In this document: positions 1-10,530 of the stretch, piece after piece
Position numbering within the stretch: the first letter of the stretch is position 1
Layout: each line of letters begins with the position of its first letter
From: Symsagittifera roscoffensis
Taxonomy: Eukaryota; Xenacoelomorpha; Acoela; Convolutidae
Direction: 5' to 3'
Assembly: GCF_963678635.1 (NCBI RefSeq)
Contig: NW_026970609.1
Span: 1 to 64,000, forward strand
DNA length: 64,000 nucleotides
Translations under genes and position numbers: made by a program
The notes under the pieces: model-generated
What the model was told of the DNA's origin: nothing
The model's database searches: none
What the model saw: the letters and a program-made list of their open reading frames with translations, nothing else

Positions 1-318
1 GACAGAGTCTTCTCAAGTGAGTTTGTATTCGCCTAATACATCCACCGAGGTCTTCTTTTACGTGTCTTGCGATTGCCCGAGCTGTCCGATTAAGTAGCTC
101 AAGGCAAGCACACAACCAAAATCACAACCAAAAAAACTTTTTGCGGGTACCTCTAACAGTCCCGATCTAGAATCCAAAGTTGATCACGAATCTCCGGGTC
201 AAATGGGTTCCTGTGGTCTTAATATGCACGCCCGTTTGTAGTTGACCTTTTATTCCGACTCTAATATTAGATATTCTAGTTGCTCAAATTGTCCCAGAAG
301 ATAGCTCTAAATTTTAAA
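1..318. other. Unassigned sequence, no gene seen
   Basis: No reading frame of interest and no similarity to the rest of the window was found. Base composition is less AT-rich than in the Polinton blocks, like the R repeats further on. Confidence 0.4.
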
Positions 319-705
319 TAAGGAGGGTTGCTAAGAGGCTTGAGTCACTCCGGAGGGTTACTCCGGAGGGTTGTTAGGACACTTAGCCTACCTCGGAGGG
401 TTATTTCGGAGGGTACCTTAATCACTCTAGTTACTTCGGAGGGTCCCCCTAAACTCACTTAAGGAGGGTCAATAAGAGGCTTAATATGCTCCGGAGGGTT
501 ACTTCGGAGGGTTCCTTCAAAATTTCAAATTTTTCGAATATCACTTGGAAGGGTCTCCAAGTAGTATCAGAAGGTGTCAAAACAAGCTAAGTTCTCTGAG
601 GGGGGTTGTTTTAACTTCTTCTGAGGGTCTGGTGGAAAATTTCTACTAAGGAGGGTTGCTAAGGAGATTAGCTGACTCCGGAGGGTTACTTCGGAGGGTT
701 CCCCA
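319..705. repeat. Degenerate GGAGGGTT minisatellite
   Basis: About fifteen copies of the word GGAGGGTT or close variants (GGAGGGTA, GGAGGGTC, GAAGGGTC) occur here, often paired as CTCCGGAGGGTTAC and TTCGGAGGGTT. Spacing is irregular (about 12 to 40 bases), so the array is old or of complex unit. Isolated GGAGGGTA words recur near 1,655, 2,250 and 2,940 inside repeat R, which links this array to that repeat family. The G-run spacing would allow quadruplex formation, but that is inference. Confidence 0.8.
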
Positions 706-1589
706 AAAATCAAGAAAAAGGGTTGTTTCACCGCGCTGAAGCCTCCGAATGCGGTGTAACTGACTTAAAACCAGGTTGGTTGACACGGTCAACCTTTCCA
801 GTAGGATAAAAAAATGATCTTATAATATTTCCTGGCGCTGAAAAAACTGTTGCGGTCCGGAGAATCAGTCAAAAACGTCGACCTACGCTACCAAAATTAT
901 CCCGATCGGTTAGCTAGTCTCTGAGAAATCGCCAAAAACGCTTTCGTCAAAATGGCCTTTTTTCACTACCTATATAGGTTCTGAAAGACTTTTTCCTCAA
1001 TTCCTATTGAAAGTGCCTAAAAAAAATTGAAGCGAGCGTAGTAGTCCCTACGGCACTGGAAAAATGCAAAAACCGGACCAAAATTGGTTTGGAAACAAAC
1101 ATTTGGCCAATAGCTATCAAATTTAGACCCTCCGATTCCTTCCTTTTCCAATCTTTAAGTCTCTAGCTCTATCCACAGAGCTAATCGCAAGGTTACTCAA
1201 AAATTTCTCTCGTAACCGAGCACGTTATGCTAGCACGCTCCTAACGCAAAAACTTTTAATGCTCTAACTCTAAAAACTCAAAAACTCGATCCCCAAAACA
1301 AATTGACAAAATTCGGAAAGTTATCAAAATTTTGATCGAAAAATTTTGTTTTCGCTAACTTCTAGTAAGTCCTTTTCCATGGGGTTTATTTAGTTAGAGG
1401 GGCCCAACTTAGTAGTAACTCCCTGTATAAAAGCTTTTTGCTGTTCGGAAAAGCTCGGATATCCAAAATTTTGGGGTCCTACGGTTTGGTCAAAAATCAG
1501 TAATTTTCGACAAAATTGGGGTGTTTCTCGGATCTAAATAGGTGATAAGTTTTATATAGTAAGAACAATAATCTATTAGTAGTCGTTAA
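706..1589. other. Non-coding stretch, nothing recognised
   Basis: No Polinton gene similarity and no convincing reading frame was found. It is mixed-composition sequence between the minisatellite and repeat R, and may be the part of R that copy 2 does not preserve. Confidence 0.4.
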
Positions 1590-3295
1590 TGAATAAATGA
1601 TCTTTTGCACCAAAATGCCCGAATTAAGACCCTTAACTCGGAAATTCGTGATCGATGGAGGGTACAATCGGACCGCGCCAATCGTGCTCCCCACCTCTTA
1701 AGTTTTGTTGAAATAGTACCCGAACGATACTAAAATTGTTTCAACGATACACAACAGTCGTTGTGGATGCTGTCCCTGTTGACCCTGTTGAGTGTGGAAC
1801 ACGTCGGTCAGCTTGCCACTCTACCCTCCTGCCACCGGCAAAATCACCTTTAACGTGCTTAAATACTCAAATTACACTCAAGGAAGGGTACACAACCCGT
1901 CACCAAAACACGCAATCATTCTATCAGAAATGATATAATTCAATCTGAAACAACAACAAATAGGATGGTCAGATCACATCTCGTCCGGAAATAACATATA
2001 AACTGTAAATTTATGTTTTTATTGTTTTTGGTCTTTTTTGTATTTTTACTGTTTTTTGTACTTTTTTGTTTTCAAATAAATTTGTTACTGGCTTTTTCTT
2101 GGTTATACACTGTTTTTGTTTGGTTTTGCGTTTTCTCTTTAATTGTTTTTGGTTTCGGAACCTTGGGACAAGCGGGCTCATGACTTCCCACCTAACCCTC
2201 CGGCCCCCGGAATTTTCCATGTCAACTAAGTTAAAAAGCTAAATAGTACTAGGCGGAGGGTACGCAACTTCCCCCTAGTACAATAAAGGTCATTAGGGCC
2301 TCTAACTCGGGCATACGCCCGGAGCGGAGGTTTCGTCGCTGAAACGTTTGCTCATCATGATGGTCTCATGCCTTTAACAGGCCCACTCAGGAGCGCCATA
2401 AAAACGTCTGTGTAACATTCGCACAAATACTACACAGTGACGGAGCGTAGAAAAAGTACCTTTTAACGACTGGCAGGCGTCAGTTACCTTAATTATACTC
2501 GTTTTTCACCGTCTCGACCTTGCCAGTTGATTTTCTGGTCTGTTTAGGGCTAAGTAAAAGGTTACTATTTTCAGGCCATCAAGCAAACGACTTTTGATCA
2601 GCTTTCGTTTACATGCGAACACAACCACATAGCTGGGTCTCGGATCCCCATACTACGTGATTGCTTTTAAAAAAACGGCTCGAATACCCAATTTCAATAT
2701 GTTTTTGGTGACAGCTTTATTTTCAGTCCATTGGAGATGGATTGACCCTTTCCTCTTCCTAGCTACTCATATTCTAAAATATCAAACAATACCAGTGTCA
2801 ATTCAAAGTTCTATGGCATCAGAGTAGATAAAAAGATAGTTTACTACAGTCTTTCACCATATATCAGTCTCTGGGGGACGGAGCCTCCGCTTCCGTGATT
2901 TCCTCGAGATAACGTCGTTATCACTCCCAATTCGTGGCACGGGAGGGTACTGCTCTCCACCACTTCCCCACTAAAGCCTCCTTTCCCACTATCTTCTTCT
3001 GCTAAGGGTCTTATCGTGCGTGATCGTCAAGATAAGAGGCTTCGTTTTTCTGTGTTAACGTGCCACTGTTTTCCACTATATTTGCTGTTGTTCTAACTTT
3101 TTCACATTTTTCAGTCAAAATGGCTTTTTTTTTGTATTTCTGAGAAATACTCATTCGTTAATCGAAATTTTGAAAATAGAAAATTCTAGAATATTTCTAC
3201 CTTCCTTCGCACCACTTTTTCGTCGTCAAGGCCTTTTCTCGCTAATTCGTGCTTCGCCTGAAGATTGCGCTGTGCCAATCTGGCGGAATGGCACA
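1590..3295. repeat. Long repeat R, copy 1
   Basis: This stretch aligns in direct orientation with 17,760-19,485. Shared landmarks in the same order are: a CTTAACTCGGA block (1,630 and 17,813), AACGATAC followed by CAACAGTCG (1,743 and 17,928), GTGCTTAAATACTCAAAT (1,855 and 18,054), a TTTTTGGTTTTTT pyrimidine run (2,020 and 18,220), TCATGATG then CAGGAGCGC (2,353 and 18,537), AGCTGGGTCTC (2,632 and 18,797), and a TTGTATTTCT / AAAATGGC block (3,118 and 19,276). Composition is clearly richer in G+C than the Polinton blocks. No open frame is shared by the two copies, so I treat it as non-coding. Its class is unknown; it could be a non-autonomous transposon, an old long terminal repeat or a satellite monomer. 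Confidence 0.65.
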
Positions 3296-3299
3296 CAAA

Positions 3300-3545
3300 G
3301 TTTCACTTTTGGAGGTGTGATTGGTTAGGTAAAATTATGCATGAAATTTTTGCGAAATCCAAAAATTTTAGATAACATGCAATTCTTCATTACATTACTC
3401 TGCTGAATTTGTGAAATCTACTACGAAAAAAGGACCCGGGTATTGTTATTTGTTATCTTGTACCTAGTCTCCCCAGTCCATGCTTTCTTGGTCGCGTGAC
3501 TGGATTATTTTTCTGTTCATATTTTAAAATGTTTGCTTCATCAGT
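3300..3545 (+). pseudogene. G2 gene, 3' fragment
   Basis: This is the tail of the unknown Polinton gene G2, joined directly to the end of repeat R. The block ACATGCAATTCTTCATTACA, a TGTGAAATCTACTACGAAAA block and the CACCTAGTCTCCCCAGTCCATGCTTTCT-type block (in shortened form) match the G2 ends near 20,500, 44,440, 45,530, 50,600, 51,600 and 62,840. The 5' part is missing. Frame is broken throughout. Confidence 0.55.
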
Positions 3546-3554
3546 AGATGCATT

Positions 3555-3900
3555 GCTAATATTTGTTACCAAAAAAACTCCAGCAGAAAACAATTAACAG
3601 AATGAGCCTGGTTAAGAACGAGCCAGCGGCGTTACAAAACCTTACTGAGCATAAACAATTTTTGAAAAGAATGGAAACCTCAGAAACGGAATTTTTTGCA
3701 AAGGTTGTGAAAAACAAAAATTTTTGTCAGAACTTCTGGAAACAAAGGGTACAAACTTAGATAACTACGAATGCCCAAACGTTCAGAATTCGATTTGATA
3801 AGATGAAGAACATGATTGGAAACGTAGCAGCTACCCAATTTGTCACAAAAAAATTCGCAAAACGAATATGGATTTGATGTTTTCTCAACAAATTGTGAAT
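3555..3900 (+). pseudogene. D gene (DEDD-nuclease-like), internally deleted
   Basis: The 5' leader (CAGAAAACAATTAACAGAATGAGCCTGGTT-type) and the C-terminal half of gene D are present. Readable residues include ETSETEFFAK, then a frame change, then ECPN and DEEHDW and SSYPICH. The stretch that carries the proposed acidic DIE motif, the GYSF-PPKK segment and the HLHGISW segment in other copies is deleted. It lies between the G2 tail and ATP, the normal gene order of these elements. Function is discussed at the copy at 44,620. Confidence 0.6.
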
Positions 3901-3979
3901 GATAACTTTTTACGAAAAAAAAGTTTTTGATTTTTTGATCTTAAAATAAATATAATTGTCATAATTTTTTTTATTGTTA

Positions 3980-5030
3980 AAATGGTCAATTAAATTGACC
4001 AGCCCGTAATTTTTCTGGACATTTAGTTTTTGATGAAAAAAACACGAACAGAAGTTATTGAAGCTGTTTGGAAGTACTTGTAATAGGTCTCACTTTTTTT
4101 CTGTGCCAATTTTTTGTTATAGTTTTGATGCTAGTATGTGCAAGCATGCAAATAAATTTGTCCTCAAAATTTGAGAAAACTACAGTTCGGAAAGCTATCT
4201 CATCAAGTACAGTCGGTTAGATCTTACCTTCTCCAAGTTATGGCGAAAAAAAATCCTTACCAACTAACGAGTTTCTGTTAACCTACTTGGTCAAAATTGA
4301 TCTATAAAAAAACTTCTTACTTTTGATTGGTTAAAATTTGGTGTTTTTCAACCAGCTTTTGACAAACCTTAATACTATTATCAACATTATCAACCTCCTT
4401 ATGGTCAAATGCAAAGAAAAAACCTAAAACTCATCCGAGGAGTAGATTTTGACTTGATTGAAAATCATCCCTATTACGCAACTACGTATCTGCCCAAATT
4501 TGATGATTCTTCTGGAGAAATTTTAGGTTCCAAACAATTTGTAGAAATTTTAAGTGCAGGGGTCTGAAATCACAGGGGTCTGAAACAAGATAAAACAAAA
4601 ACAGTTTGTTCCATCGAAGCAAATGAGAAGAGATGTAGAGTTACAAAACACACATATAGTCCTTTTCTTCTGAACGGAAGATTTTTTACAAATCAATTCT
4701 TCAAGCCAGCAACTAGGTCTAGGATCTTGATTGAAATAGTGGTATCAAGATGTCATATCAGCTCCTTAAGGACAACTACTTTTTGATTGAACCCCAAAAA
4801 CAGTTTATTCACTTAGTAATTGCTCTAATAGTGATTCAGTTCCAACAAAGTCGCTTTTAACACGTTGGAGTAGAGACAAAGTTTTCGGACGATGAGTACA
4901 CAATACATCTCTAATCTCCCAATATTTAAAAATTTTTTTCCAAGATTTCTCAAACTGTTGATTCTCAATTGTCTAAAAGATTTCATTCAGTTTCTGAGCA
5001 GAGAGGAGAGCTTCAAGACCATCGGAAGGA
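3980..5030 (+). pseudogene. ATP: Packaging ATPase (FtsK/HerA-like), decayed
   Basis: Polinton ATP drives genome packaging into the capsid and belongs to the FtsK/HerA-like fold shared with poxvirus A32. Here the order of blocks is kept: a DAS/DAGMC block near 4,125, YQHYQPPYGQMQ near 4,395, GVDFDLIEN near 4,440, then a Walker B-like strand LPKFDDSSGE near 4,490, and the end block with KRFHSVSE near 4,975. The Walker A region near 4,250-4,310 has no readable G-x4-GK. Stops and frame changes run through the whole gene. It follows D and precedes INT, as in every other copy here. Confidence 0.7.
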
Positions 5031-5345
5031 AGACTTAGTGGAATATACAAAAAAATTAGAAAAAAAAACAAAACAAAGAACTCCTCCACACAAAAGCAGA
5101 AATGATTTAAGTTCAAGTAAAGGGTTACCATTGCTATATATCTTCACCCTTTTTTTTGTTTTCACAGTGCTGTAGATGCAAGGTTGAAAGCGAGTAACAA
5201 ATAGCAGCTTGGCAACTTAAGTTTGATTTTCTCCAGAATTAGATTGAGTCATTAAGACAGTATCATATTAGATAATCGAGATACAAAAGAATGTATTCTT
5301 GACTTTGTGTGGGCTTTAATCGAAAATTACCGATCCTTTACTAAA
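5031..5345 (+). pseudogene. INT: Integrase N-terminal fragment
   Basis: Sequence after the ATP gene matches the ATP-INT junction of the other copies (for example 47,300-47,650), including CAAGGTTGAAA, TGATTTTCTCCAGAATTA and GATACAAAAGAATGTA blocks. It stops near 5,340, where the sequence passes directly into gene Y, so the catalytic core and the C-terminal domain of INT have been deleted in this copy. Confidence 0.55.
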
Positions 5346-5945
5346 GATCTAGTTCCTGATGTTTTTTTAAAATTTTTTATCCGAATAATACTCTTAGTTC
5401 TTTTGCAAAATTTTACCAGAAAAAATACACGACGAAAAATAAAGTAAGATTATTTATTCGGAAACATCGTACTCTTCCTTGTACTAAAATGTATTTGTGG
5501 GAATTTTTTTCATAGATGGGCGAGATAGTTTTGAGGAAAAAGAAAGATTGAATCGATGCAAATTAACCCTGGATTGTGACCGAACTTTTCTGATATAGTT
5601 TCAGCCATGAAAGACCAAACTCGTTAACTCATAATTGCATACAACTTTGAACATAACGGAGTTTATGTATCAGTAGACAAGATTACACAGAAAAATTTTC
5701 GTTTTTTATCTGAGGATCATTGGTTGTTTCTAAATGAATTTTTGATTTGAGTCACATTTTGTTTGTGAGTTAGAAAAAACTCAGACATAGGCTATAATGG
5801 AAGGAAAATGTACACATTACTTTCAGTATTCTTACGATATTATAAGAAAACATTCCCTGATGGTTTACAAGACTTTAAATAATTTAAAACAGAAGATGAT
5901 TTAAAAGAAAAATTTCTGTCTTGTGCTCTTTTCATTTCTAAATTT
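5346..5945 (+). pseudogene. Y gene, conserved Polinton structural-type protein, decayed
   Basis: Y follows INT and precedes X and MCP in these elements. In this copy one can read VPDVF near 5,357, the block MKDQTR near 5,607, then NGVYVSVDKIT-type residues near 5,655 and YSYDII near 5,830, each in a different frame. The family is recognised from Polintons of other invertebrates by its N-terminal pattern of an NTL-x-x-F segment followed by W-E-V-A-I-S-E-I-x-YP. A role as minor capsid or penton-type protein is plausible from position but not shown. The end runs into a short direct repeat. Confidence 0.5.
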
Positions 5946-6012
5946 AAAAGAAATCTACGGGACAGTACATCTACGGGACATTACATCTACGGGACAGTAA
6001 ATCTACGAGCTA
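5946..6012 (+). repeat. 16-base tandem repeat ATCTACGGGACAGTAC
   Basis: Three direct copies (ATCTACGGGACAGTAC, ATCTACGGGACATTAC, ATCTACGGGACAGTAA) are followed by a partial fourth (ATCTACGAGC). The word is the G-x-M-x-Y part of gene Y (AATCTACGGGGCAGTACATG in other copies, 8,619 and 11,719), amplified here. Confidence 0.85.
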
Positions 6013-6125
6013 CCATTCCAAATCGCCAAAACCAGTTTATTCAGGAATTTTTTTTTCAATAAGGCTCCAAAAAAAAGTAGCTGTGGCAATGAAAATCAAT
6101 AGAGATGTTGCGGGATCTTATTCAT
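6013..6125 (+). pseudogene. MCP: Capsid protein fragment (central part)
   Basis: IIPNRQNQFIQE-type residues (read here as IPNRQNQFIQE, then FFFNKAP) are a hallmark of the F54H12.2-like capsid family. Only this central piece is present. It is fused to Y on the left and to the minus-strand gene M on the right, so the flanking thirds of MCP were removed. Confidence 0.7.
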
Positions 6126-6305
6126 CGTAAAACTCTCTGTACCATCTCTTTTGGTAGTTCATACCTGATTGTCCAGAAAAAATTGGCAAGAAAAGTTGTT
6201 TGATTGAAAACCTGAGATTTTTTCAAACTTTAGACTTGTAAACAGCGTTTAACTACTTTTGTCCCGACAATAAGACTTGGGTTTGTTAGTTTGTTGATTC
6301 GTTTT
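6126..6305 (-). pseudogene. M gene fragment
   Basis: This matches the M region at 7,170-7,430, 13,180-13,480, 57,240-57,488 and 61,000-61,262. The plus-strand text shows GAAAACCTGAGA then CTTGTAAACAGCG then GACAATAAGACTTG in the same order as the other copies. No open frame remains. Confidence 0.5.
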
Positions 6306-6600
6306 TTTTTGTCTTGTGTTTTTTTCATTTCCCAATAAAAAAAATCTATGGGCCAGTACATGAGCTATCAATTTTTTACAAATCTAAAATTAAAAAAGTT
6401 ATTAAAATTTTTTTTTCACTAGCATAAAAATAGAACTAAGAGATACTACAGGCACAAAAATTTTTTTTGTGTCCGTAGGAATTAGACGATTTGTTCTCTT
6501 ATTTCGCAACATTTCTTATAACATTTTTTGATTTATAATTGATTAAAAAAATGTTTTCTCAAAGATCAGCTATTTTTCTACATTGTTCGAGGAAATGAAA
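6306..6600 (+). pseudogene. Y gene 3' end followed by X gene start
   Basis: Residues IKIELRDTTG near 6,425 and VSVGIRRFVLLFRN near 6,470 give the end of Y. They are followed by the first codons of X (MFSQRSAIF near 6,550). X then breaks off and MCP sequence begins, so this is another truncated Y-X-MCP run. Confidence 0.6.
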
Positions 6601-7165
6601 GATTTCCAATTGTGAAGTTTAGTTTTTAAAAAATGGGTTACGAGACCAATGGGTTATATCCTAAAAAAGCACAAAAATCGAACAATTTTAACTTGTCGGA
6701 GGTGAGTAAAAAAAGAAAACTTGCTTGTCATAGATATATTATTGAAAAACTTCAGGAATCGTTTGATTTGTATATGTTCAATGAAAGAGCAAATTCCTTA
6801 AAAACAGCGATAATTTTTCAATCTATGGGAGGCTTTACATTGAGTTGCGTACTTGTAATTACAATTACTAACAAAACCCAAAGCTCGAATAGAACTAATT
6901 CGAGCTAGACCTAATTTTTACATGCTGTCTAATGATCAAAATGTTAGTAAGAAAATTCATTAATTTTCGCTGTTCACAAGAAGATTTTTAATGGTTGAAC
7001 CTATTTATCCAAACTTGCAACGGAACTTGGAAAGAGGCATTATGAGTAAAAGGAAACTATAGCAAGAATCTTTATCATTCCAAATTGTCAAAACCAGTTT
7101 AATCAGGAAAATTTTTTCATTAAGGCTCCAATAAAAAAGTAGCCGTGGCAATGAAAATCAATAGA
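6601..7165 (+). pseudogene. MCP: Capsid protein, middle part
   Basis: An open stretch at 6,633-6,908 encodes NGLYPKKAQKS, FNLSEVSKKRKLACH, ESFDLYMF and NERANSL, the middle of the F54H12.2-like capsid protein. Further blocks follow in other frames: RPNFYMLS near 6,905, VEP near 6,995, and a QNQFNQE-type block near 7,090. N- and C-terminal parts are missing. It passes into gene M at the start of the 3.1-kb duplication. Confidence 0.7.
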
Positions 7166-7430
7166 GATGTTGCGGGATCTTGTTCACAGTAAACCTTTCT
7201 GTACGATCTTTTTAGTTTTTGTTCACACCTAAATGTCCAGGAAAAAATGGCAAGGGAAGTTGTTTGACTGAAAACCTGAGAATTTTTTACATTTTAGACT
7301 GTGAACAGTGTCCAATTATTTTGTTCCGACAATAAGACTTGTGTATGTTAGTTTGTTGATTCACTTCTTATAAGAATTTAGGTCATCAATCTTCTTTTTT
7401 TAATTTGAATCGCTCTTCCAAACGGAAAAA
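7166..7430 (-). pseudogene. M gene region
   Basis: This is the plus-strand complement of gene M, matching 10,265-10,530 almost base for base and 13,180-13,480 more distantly. It lies directly after MCP, the normal position of M. The minus-strand frame is interrupted. Confidence 0.5.
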
Positions 7431-7974
7431 AAATCTCTCGTCAAAAACAAGGGTTGAAAAAGAAACAGAATATGGGAGATTTTTTTTTTAATTTTGCAAG
7501 GAGAGAGACAATGAAAATTACTCATAAAAGATTGAAATAAACACTGCATCTACAGAGAGAGCATTTGCGTCTTTAAAACATAAAAAAAAAATTTCATTGT
7601 GGACATGGCAAAAATTTGTTACCAAACTGCAACAATTTGTTTCTGACATTAGCTGTCGTAAAAATCGGTCTATGGGAAATACCTGAGATGTCAAAATAAC
7701 GATTTTTTATCAAATTTTCTACAACACAACAGTCATAAAAAATTCTATCCTAAACATCAAAAATGGAGATAGAGTGAGAATTTCGAAAAATAAGGTTTCG
7801 TTCCGAAAAGGCTACAAACCACAATCTACCTAAGAAAAATTTGAAAAATTATCGTTATCAACAAAGAAACTAGCTATATATATATCATGGAAGATATCAA
7901 ATATGATCAAAGTCTTTTGATTTTTTATGAAAAAGAACTAGGGAAATCTTCAGAACAAATATATAAAAGATTTT
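7431..7974 (+). pseudogene. INT: Integrase, catalytic-core end and C-terminal domain
   Basis: The distal half of the Polinton integrase is present; the N-terminal zinc-binding domain and first core Asp are absent. Near 7,475 a GGDFF-type block precedes residues KTAFAE-like (THALATERAFASL is not readable cleanly because of frame changes). Near 7,765 the C-terminal domain reads NGDRVRISKNKVSFRKGYKP. The last open stretch (7,887-7,970) encodes EDIKYDQSLLIFYEKELGKS, the conserved end of the protein. It is followed directly by Y. Confidence 0.7.
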
Positions 7975-8700
7975 TCAAATTGAATTTTTATCGGTCAGCT
8001 GTCATTGTTTCTTTTACTAATGATCTATTTTCCGATGTTTTTTATTTTTTTATTCGAAAAATAGTCTTAGTATTTTTGCAAATTTGTAACGGGAAAAATA
8101 CACCTCAAAAAACATGGAGGATTTCTTTTTTTTCCGAAATACTGTACCCTTCCTGCTACTAAAATGTAACTGAGGGAACTTTTTTTTAAAGATGGACGAG
8201 ATAGTTTTGAAGAAAAAAAAAGATTGAATCGATGCATGATAACCCTGGATTAGATCCGAGTTTTTCTAATATAACTTTAGCCATGAATGACAAAACTCTT
8301 TATCTTATAGGTGCATAAAACTTTGAATAGAACGGAGTTTATGTATCAGTAGACAAGATTACACAAAAAATGCCATTTTTTTACTTGAGGAACGTCGATT
8401 GTATCTAAACGAAAGTTCTGATTTGAGTTACATTTTATTTGAAAACTTAGACATAGGTTATATTGGAGGGGAAACGTACACATTACCTTCAGTATTCTTA
8501 CGACATTATTAGAATACATTCCCTGATGACTTACAATGTTTTCAAAGAATATAAAATAGTAGATGATTAAAAAAATTTTTTTTCTGCCTTGTGATCATTT
8601 CCTTCCCCAAGTAAAAAAATCTACGGGGCAGTACATGAACTATCAGTGTTTTACAAATAAAAATTAAAAAATATGAAAAAATTCATTTCGCATAACATTT
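7975..8700 (+). pseudogene. Y gene, nearly full length but frameshifted
   Basis: The open stretch continuing from the INT end encodes LNFYRSAVIVSFTNDLFSDV, then the frame changes. Later readable blocks are ISEILYPS-like (FSEILYPSCY near 8,130), NPGLDPS near 8,248, AMNDKT near 8,283, NGVYVSVDKITQK near 8,335, YSYDIIRIHSLM near 8,495 and the YGAVHELSV block near 8,620. Order matches the other Y copies. Many frame changes rule out a product. Confidence 0.6.
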
Positions 8701-8714
8701 TTTAATTTATAACT

Positions 8715-9190
8715 TATAGGCAATGGTTGCTCAAAGATCAGCTATTTTTCACGTTTTTTGAGTAATGAAACACAATGTGAAGAGATTTTGGAGCTATCAC
8801 TAGGTTGTACTAGATTTGCTATACTCCGAGTTTGAAGTTTTCTTATAAAAAAAGGGTTACGAGGCTAATGGATTATATCCTCAAAAAGCACATGGGATTT
8901 GAAGAAGTTTCTAAAACTCTTGGGAAAAACGCAATCCCCTTCATTAAAAAAACTATAGTCCCAGCTGCAAAAAGAATTGGATCGGATTTGTCTGAAATTG
9001 CAGCTCCAGAGATTCGATAATTTGTTAATGAACGAAAAAAATTGAAACATTTGCGAAAAATCTTGGAACAAAATTAGTTCGAAAGACAATGGGAGATGAA
9101 AAAAAAAATCAAAGCTAAGAACTAGTATAGCAATTTTAAAAAAAAAAGAATGCCAACCATCCGCCCTTGCAAAAAAAATTTTCACAACAT
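8715..9190 (+). pseudogene. X gene, basic virion-type protein, with inserted MCP piece
   Basis: X begins at about 8,722 (MVAQRSAIF). An open stretch at 8,880-9,020 encodes MGFEEVSKTLGKNAIPF and IVPAAKRIGSDLSEIAAPEI, the conserved X core; a Lys/Arg-rich tail follows in broken frame to about 9,180. The family has a glycine-rich start, an AIPFIKK-type helix and a basic tail. That recalls adenovirus core or pVI-type proteins, but homology is not established. Between about 8,790 and 8,885 lies foreign sequence reading GLYPQKAH-like, which is MCP sequence. Confidence 0.6.
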
Positions 9191-10078
9191 TAAATGTGTA
9201 TAAATGAAAAGAGTCATGTTTGTTACGGAGCTTTTACAAATCCTTCATTTACAGTTTTTAATAAAGTCCCAATTTTGGAAACACGTATGTCATGTCACAC
9301 TCAAGAACAACTTTCCAGTTTTTTTCTAGGTAAAAGCAGTTTTGAGTTTGAATTTGAGGCGGACCGTAACCTTTTTGTAGATTTGCGTGATAAAATCAGT
9401 CTAAAGCTTCAATTAATCAAGTGATGGTTGTTTGAGGCTTTCAAAAAATTGGAACAAAAAACAAAATCAGAAAATGACTTAGATTAGAAACCAGAAATTT
9501 GCTTAGCTTAGAAAACACTCCAGTATATTTGCTAACCTCCAATTGTGAAATGGGTTACGAGGCCAATTGATTATATCCTCAAAAAGCACAAAAATTGAGC
9601 GATTTCAACTTGTCGGCAGTGAGTATTAAAGGAATACTTGCTTGTCATGAATATACTTTTGAAGAAATTCAGGAACCATTTGATTTGTATACATTCAAAG
9701 AAAAAGCAAATTCCTTAGAAACAGGGATAACCTTTCTCTCTATAGGAGTATTTACATTGAGTTGCGTACTTGTAAAAAAAGATAGTAACAAAAACCAAAG
9801 CTCGAAAAGAACTATTTCGACCTAGACCTAATTTTTACAGGCTGTCTAATATTCAAAATATTGGTCAGAAATTTCATTATTTTTCAGTGTTTACTAGAAA
9901 ACTTGTATTGGTTGAACCTAATTATCGAAAATTGCAATGGAATATAGAGAGAGGCACTACAATTACATGGAAACTATAGCAAGAATCTTTATCATTCCAA
10001 TTAGTCAAAACCAGTTTATTCAGGAAAATATTTTCAATAAGGCTCCAATAAGAAAACTAGCTTTGGCAATAAAAATCA
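9191..10078 (+). pseudogene. MCP: Capsid protein, decayed
   Basis: The open stretch 9,194-9,424 encodes the N-terminal part, including CYGAFTNPSFTVFNKVP, then FEFEFEADRNLFVDLRDK and LKLQLIK. A second open stretch (9,595-9,825) encodes FNLSAVSIKGILACHEY, EPFDLYTF and LETGITF. Further blocks follow: RPNFYRLS near 9,825, VEPNYRKLQWNIE near 9,913, and a SQNQFIQE-like block near 10,005. The C-terminal third is missing and gene M follows at once. The family is the F54H12.2-like Polinton capsid protein, most likely the double jelly-roll major capsid protein. Confidence 0.75.
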
Positions 10079-10264
10079 ATTGAGACGTTGCGGGATCTTG
10101 TTCATCGTAAAACTCTCTGTGCGATCTTTTTTGTTTTTGTTCACACCTAAATGTCCAGAAACAATTGACAAGAAAAGTTTTTCGATTGAAAACTTGAGAG
10201 TTTTTTACGTTTTAGATTGTAAATCAGAGTTCAATTACTTTTGTCCAGACAATAAGACTTTAGT
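10079..10264 (-). pseudogene. M gene fragment, truncated by duplication join
   Basis: It matches 13,179-13,363 nearly exactly and ends at the ATGTT join, where the next copy of the unit starts inside another M sequence. Confidence 0.5.
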
Positions 10265-10530
10265 ATGTTGCGGGATCTTGTTCACCGTAAACCTTTCTGT
10301 ACGATCTTTTTAGTTTTTGTTCACACCTAAATGTCCAGGAAAAAATGGCAAGGGAAGTTGTTTGACTGAAAACCTGAGATTTTTTTACATTTTAGACTGT
10401 GAACAGTGTCCAATTATTTTGTTCCGACAATAAGACTTGTGTATGTTAGTTTGTTGATTCACTTCTTATAAAAATTTAGGTCATCAATCTCCTTTTTTTA
10501 ATTTGAATTGCTCTTCCAAACGGAAAAAAA
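10265..10530 (-). pseudogene. M gene region, copy B
   Basis: Nearly identical to 7,166-7,430. It directly follows the M fragment of copy A, so two M pieces lie head to tail here. Confidence 0.5.

Larger units (their letters stand above)
7167..10264 (+). repeat. 3.1-kb tandem duplication, copy A
   Basis: The unit M-INT(C)-Y-X-MCP-M is repeated at 10,265-13,363 with very few differences. The join at 10,265 falls on ATGTT, which is present at both parent positions (7,167 and 13,364). Confidence 0.95.
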
